Notes under the pieces: generated by a model
Databases searched by the model: none
What the model was told of the DNA's origin: nothing
The model's input: only the letters and a program-made list of their open reading frames with translations
Shown here: positions 37,681 to 46,732 of the stretch, in pieces
How the letters are laid out: every line of letters starts with the position of its first letter
Numbering within the stretch: position 1 is the stretch's first letter
Program-made: the position numbers and the translations under genes
Assembly (NCBI RefSeq): GCF_000982825.1
Contig: NZ_CP011047.1
Span: forward strand, 4,402,001 to 4,466,000
From: Cronobacter sakazakii
GTDB lineage: Bacteria; Pseudomonadota; Gammaproteobacteria; Enterobacterales; Enterobacteriaceae
Reading direction: 5' to 3'
Length of the DNA stretch: 64,000 nucleotides

Positions 37681-38809
37681 CGCGAAACCCGTAAACCCGC
37701 CACTGTGGCTACTGGCGGAGCTGACCTACCGCTGCCCGCTGCAATGCCCGTATTGCTCAAACCCGCTCGATTTCGCCGCGCAGGAGAATGAGCTGACGAC
37801 AGAGCAGTGGATTGATGTGTTTCGCCAGGCGCGCGCCATGGGCGCGGTGCAGCTCGGGTTTTCCGGCGGCGAGCCGCTGGTGCGTAAAGATCTGCCGGAG
37901 CTTATCGCCGCCGCGCGCGGCATGGGCTTTTACACCAATCTGATCACGTCCGGCATCGGGCTTACTGAGAAAAAGCTCCAGACCTTCGCCGACGCCGGGC
38001 TGGATCATATCCAGATAAGCTTCCAGGCGAGCGACGAGACGCTGAACGCGGCGCTGGCGGGCAATGAGAAAGCGTTCCACCAGAAGCTCGCGATGGCGAA
38101 AGCCGTAAAAGCGCTCGGCTACCCGATGGTGCTGAACTTCGTGCTGCACCGCCACAACATCGACCAGATCGACCGCATTATCGAGCTCGCCATTCAGCTT
38201 GACGCGGACGACGTGGAGCTCGCCACCTGCCAGTTTTACGGCTGGGCGCACCTGAACCGCGAAGGGCTGCTGCCGACCCGCGAGCAGATCGCGCGCGCCG
38301 AGGAGGTGGTGAAACACTACCGCGAGAAGATGGCCGACACCGGCAATCTCGCTAACCTGCTGTTTGTGACGCCGGATTATTACGAAGAACGCCCGAAAGG
38401 CTGCATGGGCGGCTGGGGCGCGATTTTCCTCTCCGTCACGCCGGAGGGTACCGCGCTGCCGTGTCACAGCGCGCGCCAGTTGCCGGTGAAATTCCCGTCG
38501 GTGCTGGAGCAGACGCTGTCGCATATCTGGTATGAATCGTTCGGCTTTAACCGTTACCGCGGCAACGACTGGATGCCAGAGCCGTGCCGCTCCTGCCCGG
38601 AAAAAGAGCAGGATTTCGGCGGCTGCCGCTGCCAGGCGTTTATGCTGACCGGCGACGCGGCCAACGCCGACCCGGTATGCAGTAAATCGCCGCACCACGG
38701 CACGATCCTCGCCGCGCGCGAGGCGGCCAACCGCACGCAGATGGGCATCGACGACCTGCGGTTTCGCAACCGCGCCAACTCACAGCTGATTTTCAAAACG
38801 CCGCAATGA
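37673..38809 (+). CDS. pqqE: PqqA peptide cyclase PqqE (radical SAM)
   Basis: 378 aa. Radical SAM cluster CxxxCxxC at Cys21, Cys25, Cys28 (RCPLQCPYCSNP) and a C-terminal SPASM region with auxiliary cluster cysteines (KGCMGGWG, LPCHSAR, CRSCPEKEQDFGGCRC). Forms the Glu-Tyr carbon-carbon bond in PqqA. GTG start at 37673 within the end of pqqD; its stop overlaps the pqqF start. Confidence 0.96.
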   Translation: MSDAKPVNPPLWLLAELTYRCPLQCPYCSNPLDFAAQENELTTEQWIDVFRQARAMGAVQLGFSGGEPLVRKDLPELIAAARGMGFYTNLITSGIGLTEKKLQTFADAGLDHIQISFQASDETLNAALAGNEKAFHQKLAMAKAVKALGYPMVLNFVLHRHNIDQIDRIIELAIQLDADDVELATCQFYGWAHLNREGLLPTREQIARAEEVVKHYREKMADTGNLANLLFVTPDYYEERPKGCMGGWGAIFLSVTPEGTALPCHSARQLPVKFPSVLEQTLSHIWYESFGFNRYRGNDWMPEPCRSCPEKEQDFGGCRCQAFMLTGDAANADPVCSKSPHHGTILAAREAANRTQMGIDDLRFRNRANSQLIFKTPQ

Positions 38810-40974
38810 TCCGCACGCGCAAGCTGGCTGGCGGCATCACGTTCACGCTTATCCACCAGCCGCAGGCCATACAGGCCGCGGCGCTGTGGCGCGTGAACGC
38901 GGGCAGCCTGCACGAACCGGATGACTGGCCGGGGCTGGCGCATCTGCTGGAGCATATGCTGTTTCGCGAAAGCGAGGGCTACCGCGATGACGAGCGCCTG
39001 ATGCGCTGGGTGCCGGACCAGGGCGGGCGGCTTAACGCCTCCACCCGGCTGTGCCAGACCGCGTTTTTCTTTGAAGTGCCTGCGCAGGCGCTTGCGCCCG
39101 GGCTTTCGCGCCTGACCGACATGCTCGCCGCGCCCCGCTTCACGCCAGCGGCGCTGATGCAGGAGGCGCAGGTAATTGACGCCGAATACCGGCTGCTGGC
39201 GCAGGACGCCGCCACCCGGCGCGAGGCGGCGCTGCTGGCGTTAATGGCGGGCGATGCGCGTCTCACGCGGTTGCGCATCGGCAATAAGAGAGCCTTCGGC
39301 GAAGATCCGGCGCGGCTGCGCGCGGCACTGACAGCCTTTCATCATCAGCACTATCACGCCGGGAACCTGCACCTGTGGCTCTGCGGCCCGCAACCGCTGG
39401 AGACGCTGGAGAAACTTGCCTGCGAGGCCGCCGCGCGCATCCAGCCGGGGGTGGCCGCACCGCTCGCCATCAATGCCCGCACGGGTGAATCGGGCGCGCT
39501 GGCGCAGCCGGGCTTTGCGCAACTGGAACTGAGCTTTTTGCTGCCTGCTGACGTGCGTCCGGCCCTGCGCCTGCTGGAGCAGTGCCTGCACAGCGAAGCG
39601 CCCGGCGGGCTGATGGCCGCGCTGCGCGCGCAGACGCTCACCGATGACGCCACGCTTGAGGCCGATGCGCTGGATGACGACACGCTCTGGCTGCGGTTTT
39701 CTTTCGCGCTCGCCAGTGACGCCGTGAACCCGGCGCACGTGGAGGCGCAGTTACGCCAGTGGATAGCGGCGCTTGCCGCGCTGCCGGAGGACGCGCTTTC
39801 GCCGCTGCTGCGCCTCGCCGACGAAGACGTTAATGCACTCGCGCCGATGGACCATCTGCGCGCCCGCGCGTTCGGCCTGCCGCCGGTGGAAGGCAATGCG
39901 CTGCGCCCGCTGCTGGCGGCACTCCTGGCCCAGCGCCCGACGCGCCTGTGGCTCTCTCCTGAAGTACACGGCGCGACGGTGACGACACAGGGGCTAACGC
40001 TCACCACAGGCGATTTCCCGGATACACCGGACGTCGCGCCACCTGTGACACTATTTGCGCCCGCGCCGTACTTTCCGCCGCCGCTTTCCGTGGCGCTGCC
40101 GGGCGACAGCGCGCCGCTGGCATGGCGGCCGGAAGCGGAGCGCATCACGCTGACGCTTGAGCCCGCGCCGGGCACGCGGGTCAGCGATCGTCGCGGCATG
40201 GAGCTGCTCGCACGCCTGCGTCCGTTGTGCGACCGGGCGCGTCTGAACGGCGGCGCGCTGCGCACAGGTCTTATTGAAGGACGCTGGCGCATCACGCTTT
40301 GCGGCGATGAGGCGCTGCTGATGATGCTGACGACCGAGATGATGACGTATCTGTGGGAGCCGGATGACCGCTACGGCGCGGAAGCCGAACGGCTGGCGGC
40401 GCGCGCGCAGACGCAGGAAGATCAGGCCATTGCGGTACGCCGGTTGCTGGCGCAGCTTCCCCGCGAGCTGCTGAAGGCGGCAGGCGACACCAGCGCACAG
40501 GCGTGGCAGGCCACGCTTGAGGGCGGCGGCCCGCTGCTGCGCGACGCGCTCGCGCGCCGCTTAACCGATTTCCCCTTCCCGATCGTCGCCCCGACGCCGC
40601 CGCGCCCGCTGCCCGCGCCGCACCGTTTTACCCTGCCCGCGCCGCACCGTTTTACCCTGCCCGCGAACGGCACCGACAGCGCCCTGCTCCTTTTCATGCC
40701 GCTTGCGGCGTCACAGCGCGAGGCCGTCACTGCGCTCCAGGCGCCGTTTTTCCAGCATATGCGGGTGGAGAATAATATCGGTTACGTGGCGCAGTGCCAG
40801 TGGCACACCTGCGCAGGCTACGAAGGGCTGCTGGCGCTGTTGCAGTCGCCGCATCTTTCCCCAGATGCGCTGTTAAATGAAACCACCGCGTTTTTTGAAC
40901 GCCAGGGTGAGGCGTGGCGCGCCCTTACGCAAAAAGCATGGGTCGGAAGTGTGGCGGGGGAAGGCGGGGAGTGA
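38806..40974 (+). CDS. pqqF: Pyrroloquinoline quinone biosynthesis protease PqqF
   Basis: 722 aa M16 (insulinase-like) metalloprotease that releases the cross-linked dipeptide from PqqA. The inverted zinc motif HLLEH is at residues 46-50 with a downstream Glu about 75 residues later. ATGA overlap with pqqE. It is somewhat shorter than Klebsiella PqqF (about 760 aa, from memory), and two consecutive stop codons end it. A 24-base tandem duplication near 40.6 kb adds eight residues (LPAPHRFT twice) in a linker. Confidence 0.9.
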   Translation: MIRTRKLAGGITFTLIHQPQAIQAAALWRVNAGSLHEPDDWPGLAHLLEHMLFRESEGYRDDERLMRWVPDQGGRLNASTRLCQTAFFFEVPAQALAPGLSRLTDMLAAPRFTPAALMQEAQVIDAEYRLLAQDAATRREAALLALMAGDARLTRLRIGNKRAFGEDPARLRAALTAFHHQHYHAGNLHLWLCGPQPLETLEKLACEAAARIQPGVAAPLAINARTGESGALAQPGFAQLELSFLLPADVRPALRLLEQCLHSEAPGGLMAALRAQTLTDDATLEADALDDDTLWLRFSFALASDAVNPAHVEAQLRQWIAALAALPEDALSPLLRLADEDVNALAPMDHLRARAFGLPPVEGNALRPLLAALLAQRPTRLWLSPEVHGATVTTQGLTLTTGDFPDTPDVAPPVTLFAPAPYFPPPLSVALPGDSAPLAWRPEAERITLTLEPAPGTRVSDRRGMELLARLRPLCDRARLNGGALRTGLIEGRWRITLCGDEALLMMLTTEMMTYLWEPDDRYGAEAERLAARAQTQEDQAIAVRRLLAQLPRELLKAAGDTSAQAWQATLEGGGPLLRDALARRLTDFPFPIVAPTPPRPLPAPHRFTLPAPHRFTLPANGTDSALLLFMPLAASQREAVTALQAPFFQHMRVENNIGYVAQCQWHTCAGYEGLLALLQSPHLSPDALLNETTAFFERQGEAWRALTQKAWVGSVAGEGGE
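40609..40665 (+). repeat. 24-base tandem repeat inside pqqF
   Basis: Unit CTGCCCGCGCCGCACCGTTT plus TACC occurs at 40609-40632 and 40633-40656 without mismatch, followed by the first nine bases of a third copy. In frame, encoding LPAPHRFT twice. Confidence 0.95.
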
Positions 40975-40977
40975 TAA

Positions 40978-41151
40978 ATCGCCGCCGTCGCCAGCGATGT
41001 CGATGCGGCCTGCGAGCAGGTCTATATCGCGTTTGGCGAAAAACAGGATCACATGGTGATTGATTGCATGGTCAAAGAAGGGAATGCCTGGAAAGTGCAG
41101 TCGGTGGCGAATGTGGCGTTTTCGCGTAATCTCCTCCGCCCGTCGCCGTGA
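40978..41151 (+). pseudogene. C-terminal remnant of a small exported-type protein
   Basis: An open stretch of 57 codons without a start lies right after the pqqF stops and in the same frame. It reads like real protein (VDAACEQVYIAFGEKQ, DCMVKEGNAWKVQSVAN) and resembles the C-terminal part of NTF2-like DUF3828 lipoproteins. Either a decayed separate gene or the remains of an older pqqF-distal gene. Function unknown. Confidence 0.5.
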
Positions 41152-41154
41152 TAA

Positions 41155-41176
41155 AACCGCCTCCGCAGAGGCGGTT
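41155..41176. terminator. Terminator downstream of the DppA-like gene
   Basis: AACCGCCTC / GAGGCGGTT, loop CGCA; on the minus strand it is followed by TTTT. Lies nine bases past the stop of the binding-protein gene. Confidence 0.8.
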
Positions 41177-41184
41177 GCGCAGGC

Positions 41185-42780
41185 TTATTTCTTAAGATCC
41201 ACCTGATAAAAAATATGTTTGCCGAACGGATCGACTTCATAACCGGTGACGTTTTTGCGTACCGGTTCGAAGATCGTTGAGTGGGCGATCATCACGGCGG
41301 GCATTTGATCGTGCATCATCTGCTGCGCCTCACGGTAGAGCGCTTCACGCTTCGGCCGATCGCTGGTGGCTTTCGCCTCGCTGATGAGCTTATCGAACGG
41401 CGCATAGCACCACTTCGCGGAGTTCGAGCCGCCATTGGCGGACTGGCAGGTAAAGAGCGGGCCGAAGAAGTTATCCGGATCGCCGGTCGCGGTCGTCCAG
41501 CCCATCAGCGCCGCCTGATGCTCGCCGCCTTTCACGCGTTTTAAATATTCGCCCCACTCATAGGTGACGATGTGCGCCTTCACGCCAATTTTCGCCCAGT
41601 CGGCCTGGATCATCTCCGCCATGCGTTTGGCGTTCGGGTTATAGGGCCGCTGCACCGGCATCGCCCAGAGATCGATGCTGAAGCCATCCGGCATCCCCGC
41701 CGCTTTCAGCAGCGCTTTGGCCTGCTCCGGCGCGTAGTCGTAATCTTTAAGCCCCTGATCCGCGCTCCAGACGTCCGGCGGCAGGAGGTTTTTCGCGGCC
41801 GTGCCGGTCCCCTGGAAAACGGCGTCGATAATCGCGGGCTTGTTGATGGCCATTGCCAGCGCCTGGCGCACTTTGACGTTATCAAGCGGCGGTTTCTGGG
41901 TATTGAACGCGAGGAAGCCGGTATTCAGCCCCGATTTGCTCATCAGCGTGAGATCCGGGTTTTGCTTCATGCGCGGCAGATCCGCCGGGTTGGGGAACGG
42001 CATCACCTGGCACTCGTTTTTCTCAAGTTTGGCGTAGCGCACCGAGGCGTCCGGGGTGATGCTGAACACCAGCCGGTCGAGCTTCGCTTTGCCCTGCCAG
42101 TACTGGTCAAACGCCGTAAACAGGATGCGTGAATCTTTCTGGTACTGCGCGAGCTTAAACGGCCCGGTGCCGATCGGATCCATGTCCACGCGCTCCGGCG
42201 TGCCGGCTTTCAGCATCGCGTCGGCATATTCCGCCGACAGGATAGACGCGAAATACCAGCCGAGATCCGCCACGAACGGCGCCTCCGGGTGGGCCAGCGT
42301 AAAGCGCACGGTGTGGTCATCCACTTTATCGATAGCCGTGATGAGCTTGCCGAACTCCAGGCTTTCAAAGTTAGAATAGTTGCCGTTCGAGACGTTGTGA
42401 TACGGGTGTTTCGGATCCTTCTGGCGCATAAACGAAAAGATGACGTCGTCGGCGTTGAAATCGCGCGTCGGTTTGAAATATTTGTTGCTCTGGAATTTCA
42501 CGCCCTTGCGCAGATGGAAGGTGTACGTTTTACCGTCGTCGCTGACCTCCCAGCGCTCCGCCAGGCTCGGCACGAGTTCGGTGGTGCCGGTTTTAAAATC
42601 CACCAAACGGTTGTAGACCGGCACGGCGCTGGCATCGACGCTGGTGCCGGAGGTATACAACTGCGGGTTGAAGTTCTCCGGCGAGCCCTCAGAGCAATAC
42701 ACCAGCGTGCTCGCGCCTGCCGCGGCGCTGGTGGTGAGGGCGGCGAGCGCCAGCGCGTGAATCGTGTGCTTGCTAATCAT
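41185..42780 (-). CDS. ABC transporter substrate-binding protein, DppA-like (SBP_bac_5)
   Basis: 531 aa periplasmic peptide-binding protein of the DppA/OppA family: Sec signal peptide (MISKHTIHALALAAL...AGA), then LVYCSEGSPENFNPQ, and the family signature around GTGPFKLAQYQKD. Very like E. coli DppA in length and landmarks, but it stands alone, without permease or ATPase genes, so it probably feeds a distant Dpp-type transporter. Start at 42780 has AAGGA six bases upstream. Divergent from pepT with 117 bases between. Confidence 0.9.
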   Translation of the reverse strand: MISKHTIHALALAALTTSAAAGASTLVYCSEGSPENFNPQLYTSGTSVDASAVPVYNRLVDFKTGTTELVPSLAERWEVSDDGKTYTFHLRKGVKFQSNKYFKPTRDFNADDVIFSFMRQKDPKHPYHNVSNGNYSNFESLEFGKLITAIDKVDDHTVRFTLAHPEAPFVADLGWYFASILSAEYADAMLKAGTPERVDMDPIGTGPFKLAQYQKDSRILFTAFDQYWQGKAKLDRLVFSITPDASVRYAKLEKNECQVMPFPNPADLPRMKQNPDLTLMSKSGLNTGFLAFNTQKPPLDNVKVRQALAMAINKPAIIDAVFQGTGTAAKNLLPPDVWSADQGLKDYDYAPEQAKALLKAAGMPDGFSIDLWAMPVQRPYNPNAKRMAEMIQADWAKIGVKAHIVTYEWGEYLKRVKGGEHQAALMGWTTATGDPDNFFGPLFTCQSANGGSNSAKWCYAPFDKLISEAKATSDRPKREALYREAQQMMHDQMPAVMIAHSTIFEPVRKNVTGYEVDPFGKHIFYQVDLKK

Positions 42781-42897
42781 TGTAATTCCTTTATGTTTTT
42801 TATTTCGTGCCAAAGGAGTCTGACTCTTCGTCACTTCATCAATAACATTAAAATCACAACGCAAACACCTGATAACACAAATAAAGAAGGATCCACC

Positions 42898-44127
42898 ATG
42901 CCATCACCGCTCGGCAGTCAATTAACCCGCCGCTTTTTTCGCTACCTGGCAATCACCAGCCAGAGTGATGCGTCCGCCACCACGCTGCCCAGCACGCCGG
43001 GCCAGCACGAGATGGCCCGCGCCCTCGCCGATGAGCTGCAAACACTGGGTCTCACGCAGATTGTTATTGATGAACACGCGACCGTCACCGCCGTGAAAAA
43101 GGGCACGGTGCCGGGCGCGCCGCGCATCGGTTTTATCACGCATATCGACACTGTGGACGTCGGATTGTCACCGGAGATTCATCCACAGATCCTGACGTTT
43201 ACCGGTGAAGATCTCTGCCTGAACGCCAGAGAAGATATCTGGCTGCGCGTGGCGGAGCACCCGGAGATAACCGCTTACCCGAACGAAGAGATTATTTTCA
43301 GCGACGGCACCAGCGTGCTCGGCGCGGATAACAAAGCGGCAGTGACGGTGGTGATGACGCTGCTGGAGAACCTGACGCCCGAGATGCGCCACGGCGATAT
43401 CGTGGTGGCGTTTGTGCCGGATGAAGAGATTGGCCTGCGCGGCGCGAAGGCGCTGGATCTCGCGCGCTTTGATGTGGATTTCGCTTATACCATCGACTGC
43501 TGCGAGCTGGGCGAAGTGGTGTATGAGAACTTTAACGCGGCGCAGGCGGAGATCCGCTTTACCGGCGTGACGGCGCACCCGATGGCCTCGAAAGGCGTGC
43601 TGGTGAACCCGCTGCTGATGGCGACCGATTTTATCAGCCACTTCGACCGCCAGGAGACGCCGGAGCACACCGCCGGGCGCGAAGGCTATGTGTGGTTTAA
43701 CGGAATGCAGGCGAGCCAGAACAGCGCGACGCTGAACGCCAGCATTCGCGATTTCGACCTTAAGGCCTTTGAGCGCCGTAAACAGCAGCTGCATGACGTA
43801 GCGGAAAAAATCGCCGCCGCGTACCCGACCGCGAAAGTGGAAATCACCATCAGCGACGTTTACAGCAATATCAGCAACGCGATTGGCGACGACCGCCGCC
43901 CGATTGATCTGATTTACCAGGCGCTGGAGGCGCTCGACATTACGCCGAAAACCATTCCGATGCGCGGCGGCACCGACGGCGCGGCGCTCTCCGCGAAAGG
44001 CCTGTTAACGCCGAACTTCTTTACCGGCGCGCATAACTTCCATTCGCGCTTTGAGTTTCTGCCGGTGAAATCGTTTGAGGCGTCGTATAACGTGGCGCTG
44101 AAGATCTGTTTGCTCGCGGCGGGGTAA
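42898..44127 (+). CDS. pepT: Peptidase T (tripeptidase)
   Basis: Cytoplasmic zinc aminopeptidase that cuts the N-terminal residue from tripeptides; M20 family, 409 aa. Metal and catalytic landmarks are THIDTVD (residues 81-87), SVLGADNKAA, VPDEEIGL, YTIDCCELGE and the C-terminal FTGAHNFHSR. ATG at 42898 with AAGGA six bases upstream; the long frame running upstream is the shadow of the DppA-like gene. Divergent arrangement with a peptide-binding protein suggests shared control. Confidence 0.95.
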   Translation: MPSPLGSQLTRRFFRYLAITSQSDASATTLPSTPGQHEMARALADELQTLGLTQIVIDEHATVTAVKKGTVPGAPRIGFITHIDTVDVGLSPEIHPQILTFTGEDLCLNAREDIWLRVAEHPEITAYPNEEIIFSDGTSVLGADNKAAVTVVMTLLENLTPEMRHGDIVVAFVPDEEIGLRGAKALDLARFDVDFAYTIDCCELGEVVYENFNAAQAEIRFTGVTAHPMASKGVLVNPLLMATDFISHFDRQETPEHTAGREGYVWFNGMQASQNSATLNASIRDFDLKAFERRKQQLHDVAEKIAAAYPTAKVEITISDVYSNISNAIGDDRRPIDLIYQALEALDITPKTIPMRGGTDGAALSAKGLLTPNFFTGAHNFHSRFEFLPVKSFEASYNVALKICLLAAG

Positions 44128-44136
44128 TCTCGGGAC

Positions 44137-44514
44137 TTAAGATGACGCAGGCCTGACCCGGTTCACGCCGCGGTTGCCTGCTTCATACCCCAAAAACGTG
44201 CCGTTTAACGCATCGATATAAAAACGCACCGGCGTCGAAAAGATAAAATCCATCCACGAGCCGGTTTCTGCCATACCGTCGTCGAGCGTCGAAACAATAA
44301 AACAGGGCGTTTCATCAAGCCGGCCTTTCGTTACCGTCAGGTTTTTCTCATTCCAGCTTAAGCGATACTGTTTCGCACAGGCTTTTGCGATGCGCAGGGC
44401 TTCGTATTTACTGATCACTGTTGCAGGCCATCCAAAACTTATCGGGTTATATACTATGCCAGGCCGCTGCGGTTTGCCGTCACGTTGTTTCAACGTGTTA
44501 TACAGCGCCTGCAT
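44137..44514 (-). CDS. Hypothetical protein paired with lipoprotein gene
   Basis: 125 aa from ATG 44514 (MQALYNTLKQRDGKPQRPG), AGGAA nine bases upstream; a TTG at 44520 is possible. Soluble, with a strand-rich end (VRFYIDALNGTFLGYEAG) typical of small immunity-like folds. It follows the lipoprotein gene with practically no gap, so the two form an operon. Family not recognised. Confidence 0.65.
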   Translation of the reverse strand: MQALYNTLKQRDGKPQRPGIVYNPISFGWPATVISKYEALRIAKACAKQYRLSWNEKNLTVTKGRLDETPCFIVSTLDDGMAETGSWMDFIFSTPVRFYIDALNGTFLGYEAGNRGVNRVRPASS

Positions 44515-44520
44515 GTTCAA

Positions 44521-44895
44521 TTATTCCTGAATGACAGTTAGCCCTTGCCCCGTTGTAAATGTTGATTCGTACTGACGCGCCTCTTTCGCGTTGATAACGG
44601 TCGCAATCAGCACTGTATAAGATTTTCCTGCAACAAAGTGAAACCCTTTAACGGGTAAACACTCCCCGGCGGCAATCCAAACCGGGTGAGCAACGTCATA
44701 ATGAATAATAGTGCTGGAGGGCTTAGCGCTTTCCATGATTTCCATCCAGTCGAGCCTTTCGCCCTGTTGTGCCGGCAAGCGGATGCAGATATTTCCCCTG
44801 ACCGCTGTCACGCTGGCCGTATGCCTCGGCGGCAACGTGACACAGCCTGCCAGCATAAAGAACAATACCGATATACACAGGCCTCTTCGGGTCAT
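44521..44895 (-). CDS. Putative periplasmic lipoprotein, T6SS-immunity type
   Basis: 124 aa with a lipoprotein signal peptide MTRRGLCISVLFFMLAGC (lipobox LAGC, Cys18), followed by a strand-rich domain (RGNICIRLPAQ, HYDVAHPVWIAAGECLP, KSYTVLIATVI). This resembles the enterobacterial family annotated as putative T6SS immunity periplasmic lipoprotein. Start at 44895 is chosen for the signal peptide; the frame extends upstream without it. It faces away from the muramidase gene 418 bases to the right. Confidence 0.7.
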   Translation of the reverse strand: MTRRGLCISVLFFMLAGCVTLPPRHTASVTAVRGNICIRLPAQQGERLDWMEIMESAKPSSTIIHYDVAHPVWIAAGECLPVKGFHFVAGKSYTVLIATVINAKEARQYESTFTTGQGLTVIQE

Positions 44896-45312
44896 GAGCG
44901 CTTTCTTCCGTAAATGATTTCTTCTGACCTGCGCCACATACAAAGGCCGGAAGACTCCGGCCTTATCAGTTGCAGCCCGTTGATTACTCATAAAGCCAGT
45001 GGCCCGCCTTTGCGGATTCAGCAAGCATACGCAGCGTTAATGGCGCTGGCGCAACGCGCTTTACGCGCATTGAGGCAGGAAGCAGAGGCTTCATAATATT
45101 TATTAAATCACTATGCCCCAGCCAACTGAAAATATAAAAAGCATTCATAAAATATATGAACGATTCCACTAACAGCATTGATTAATAGCATTAGCATTGA
45201 ATGCTGAACGGTATAATACCCTTTTAAAGAATGACAGGAATCATATTTCTGTTCACTCCCGCTGCCTACCATCCCGGGAATAACGGATTGTCAGGCAGGC
45301 AGGGAGAAAAAT
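44896..45312. other. Intergenic region with a stable hairpin
   Basis: 417 bases without a convincing gene. AAGGCCGGA-AGAC-TCCGGCCTT at 44943-44964 is a terminator-like hairpin. A plus-strand stretch ending near 45096 (ALMALAQRALRALRQEAEAS) reads like protein but lacks a good start; it may be a remnant. AT-rich from 45090 to the muramidase start, where its promoter should be. Confidence 0.4.
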
Positions 45313-46251
45313 ATGCCAAAACGTCATTATCCTAATCCGAGGGTATTCAGACTCACAGGTTCGGTTGGCTTCTGCGGAACGAATAATCCGGATGAAGTTA
45401 AAACACTGCAAAAACTCATCGCCGATGCGGGTTACAGTCAAACGACGGGGCGATACATTACCGTAAATGGACGCTGTGATTTGCAAACGCAGGAGGCCAT
45501 TTACTGGTATCAGCGCTTACTGAATATGAAACCATCCGGGCTGATTCATCCGGTTGATTACTGGTTTATGCACGCCCTGCATGAAGCCACAACGCCCCGC
45601 TGGCGGCCACGGCATGTCGCAGGGCCCCTTATTGTCCGGCAAGGCCAGACGACGTTTGACAGTGAAGGCGTGGATTACATCACCGCCGTTGCGCCTTTCA
45701 GACAACCGAAACATCTGCTGCAATTTTCGAGGATACTCCACCATCCCACCGTTGAGTCTGGTGTAACGCTTGGCCGTGGATTTGATATGAAGAAGCGTAG
45801 CGCCGGCGAAATACTCGCTACGCTGCGACACGCAGATATTGAGGAATATAAGGCTGTCATTTGCTCTAAAGCCGCTTATCTGACCGGACGAGAAGCGGAG
45901 ACGTTTGTTCAATTTTATGGGCCTCTGGTAGGCGAGATTACGCATCAGCAACAAATCCGATTATTTGAAATCGCGTATCAGGAAAATGTCATATATGCTA
46001 AGGGGGTTTATGACCGACATGCCCGTCATTTAAATATACCGAATGCGTTACCCTGGGGCCGCATTGATACCGTGATTAGAGATACATTTATCGATACCAT
46101 TTTTCAGGGTAATAGCACTGCAGAAGAGATGGTGAGTATTATAGCCTCGGGGGGCGGAAGAGATAAAATCATAGATTATCTGCGTAGCAGCCCCAGCGCA
46201 CGTTTTAGCCCAAGAAGGACAGAGATCAGAATAAGGAATCTGCAAAAATGA
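45313..46251 (+). CDS. Pesticin-type muramidase with N-terminal peptidoglycan-binding-like domain
   Basis: 312 aa. Residues about 10-90 resemble a peptidoglycan-binding domain (DEVKTLQKLIADAGY, TQEAIYWYQRLL). From about 130 on it is lysozyme-like of the pesticin/T4 type, with ESGVTLGRGFDM giving candidate catalytic Glu148, Thr152 and Asp158. No signal peptide, so it is probably delivered by a secretion system such as T6SS or by lysis (inference). Overlaps the first of three LprI-type genes by four bases (ATGA), an effector-immunity layout. AGGGAGA precedes the ATG. Confidence 0.78.
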   Translation: MPKRHYPNPRVFRLTGSVGFCGTNNPDEVKTLQKLIADAGYSQTTGRYITVNGRCDLQTQEAIYWYQRLLNMKPSGLIHPVDYWFMHALHEATTPRWRPRHVAGPLIVRQGQTTFDSEGVDYITAVAPFRQPKHLLQFSRILHHPTVESGVTLGRGFDMKKRSAGEILATLRHADIEEYKAVICSKAAYLTGREAETFVQFYGPLVGEITHQQQIRLFEIAYQENVIYAKGVYDRHARHLNIPNALPWGRIDTVIRDTFIDTIFQGNSTAEEMVSIIASGGGRDKIIDYLRSSPSARFSPRRTEIRIRNLQK

Positions 46252-46691
46252 AGAGGATCCTGGCAATAATCCCGGCGTTAATGATAGCTACCGCTTCGCT
46301 GGCGGCAGATGAAAAAGACATTACTTCTGATAACGCCGTCGACCAGTGCTTAGATAAGTATTACGAATTCAGTAGCGAATGTCTGGAAGATCTCAACGAT
46401 AAAACCGAAGCCGAACTCAAAAAGGCGTATGAGACGAAGCTTAAAGCGCTGGAGCGTGTTGATTACACCAAATGGTGGATGGGCGATGAAGATCGTAAAA
46501 AAAGGATGATCAAGGCCTTTCGCAAAAGCCAGCGTGACTGGCTGACCTATCGGGACAGTTACTGCGAGGTAGCGACTATCGGCGAGCAGGAAACGCATTA
46601 TATTGGCGCAGCGTGGACAGGCTGTACCATCAATATGAACAAGCGGCGCATCAAAGAAATACAGTTGACTGTGGTTGAGACGACACGGTGA
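46248..46691 (+). CDS. LprI/DUF1311 periplasmic protein, likely muramidase immunity (copy 1)
   Basis: 147 aa with a Sec signal (MKRILAIIPALMIATASLA, cleaved before ADEKD). Mature part has the DUF1311/LprI pattern FRKSQRDWLTYRDSYC plus further Cys residues. Mycobacterial LprI inhibits lysozyme, and the gene is translationally coupled to a muramidase gene, so it is a good candidate to protect the producer in the periplasm. Nearly identical in its central 83 codons to the third gene of this cluster. Confidence 0.8.
   Translation: MKRILAIIPALMIATASLAADEKDITSDNAVDQCLDKYYEFSSECLEDLNDKTEAELKKAYETKLKALERVDYTKWWMGDEDRKKRMIKAFRKSQRDWLTYRDSYCEVATIGEQETHYIGAAWTGCTINMNKRRIKEIQLTVVETTR
46329..46577 (+). 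repeat. Duplicated segment, copy 1
   Basis: 249 bases that recur at 47342-47590 with about 8 differences by my count and no gaps. Covers the core of two LprI-type genes. Confidence 0.95.
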
Positions 46692-46732
46692 AAGACGATG
46701 CCTGAACGCTATCCCAACGGAGCCTGATAGAG

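Noticed and set aside
42289..42897. Upstream extension of the pepT frame
   Set aside because: Lies entirely inside the DppA-like gene on the other strand; peptidase T homology starts at 42898, which has a good ribosome binding site.
44984..45178. 64-codon minus-strand frame
   Set aside because: No ribosome binding site and mixed composition; probably chance in the gap before the muramidase gene.
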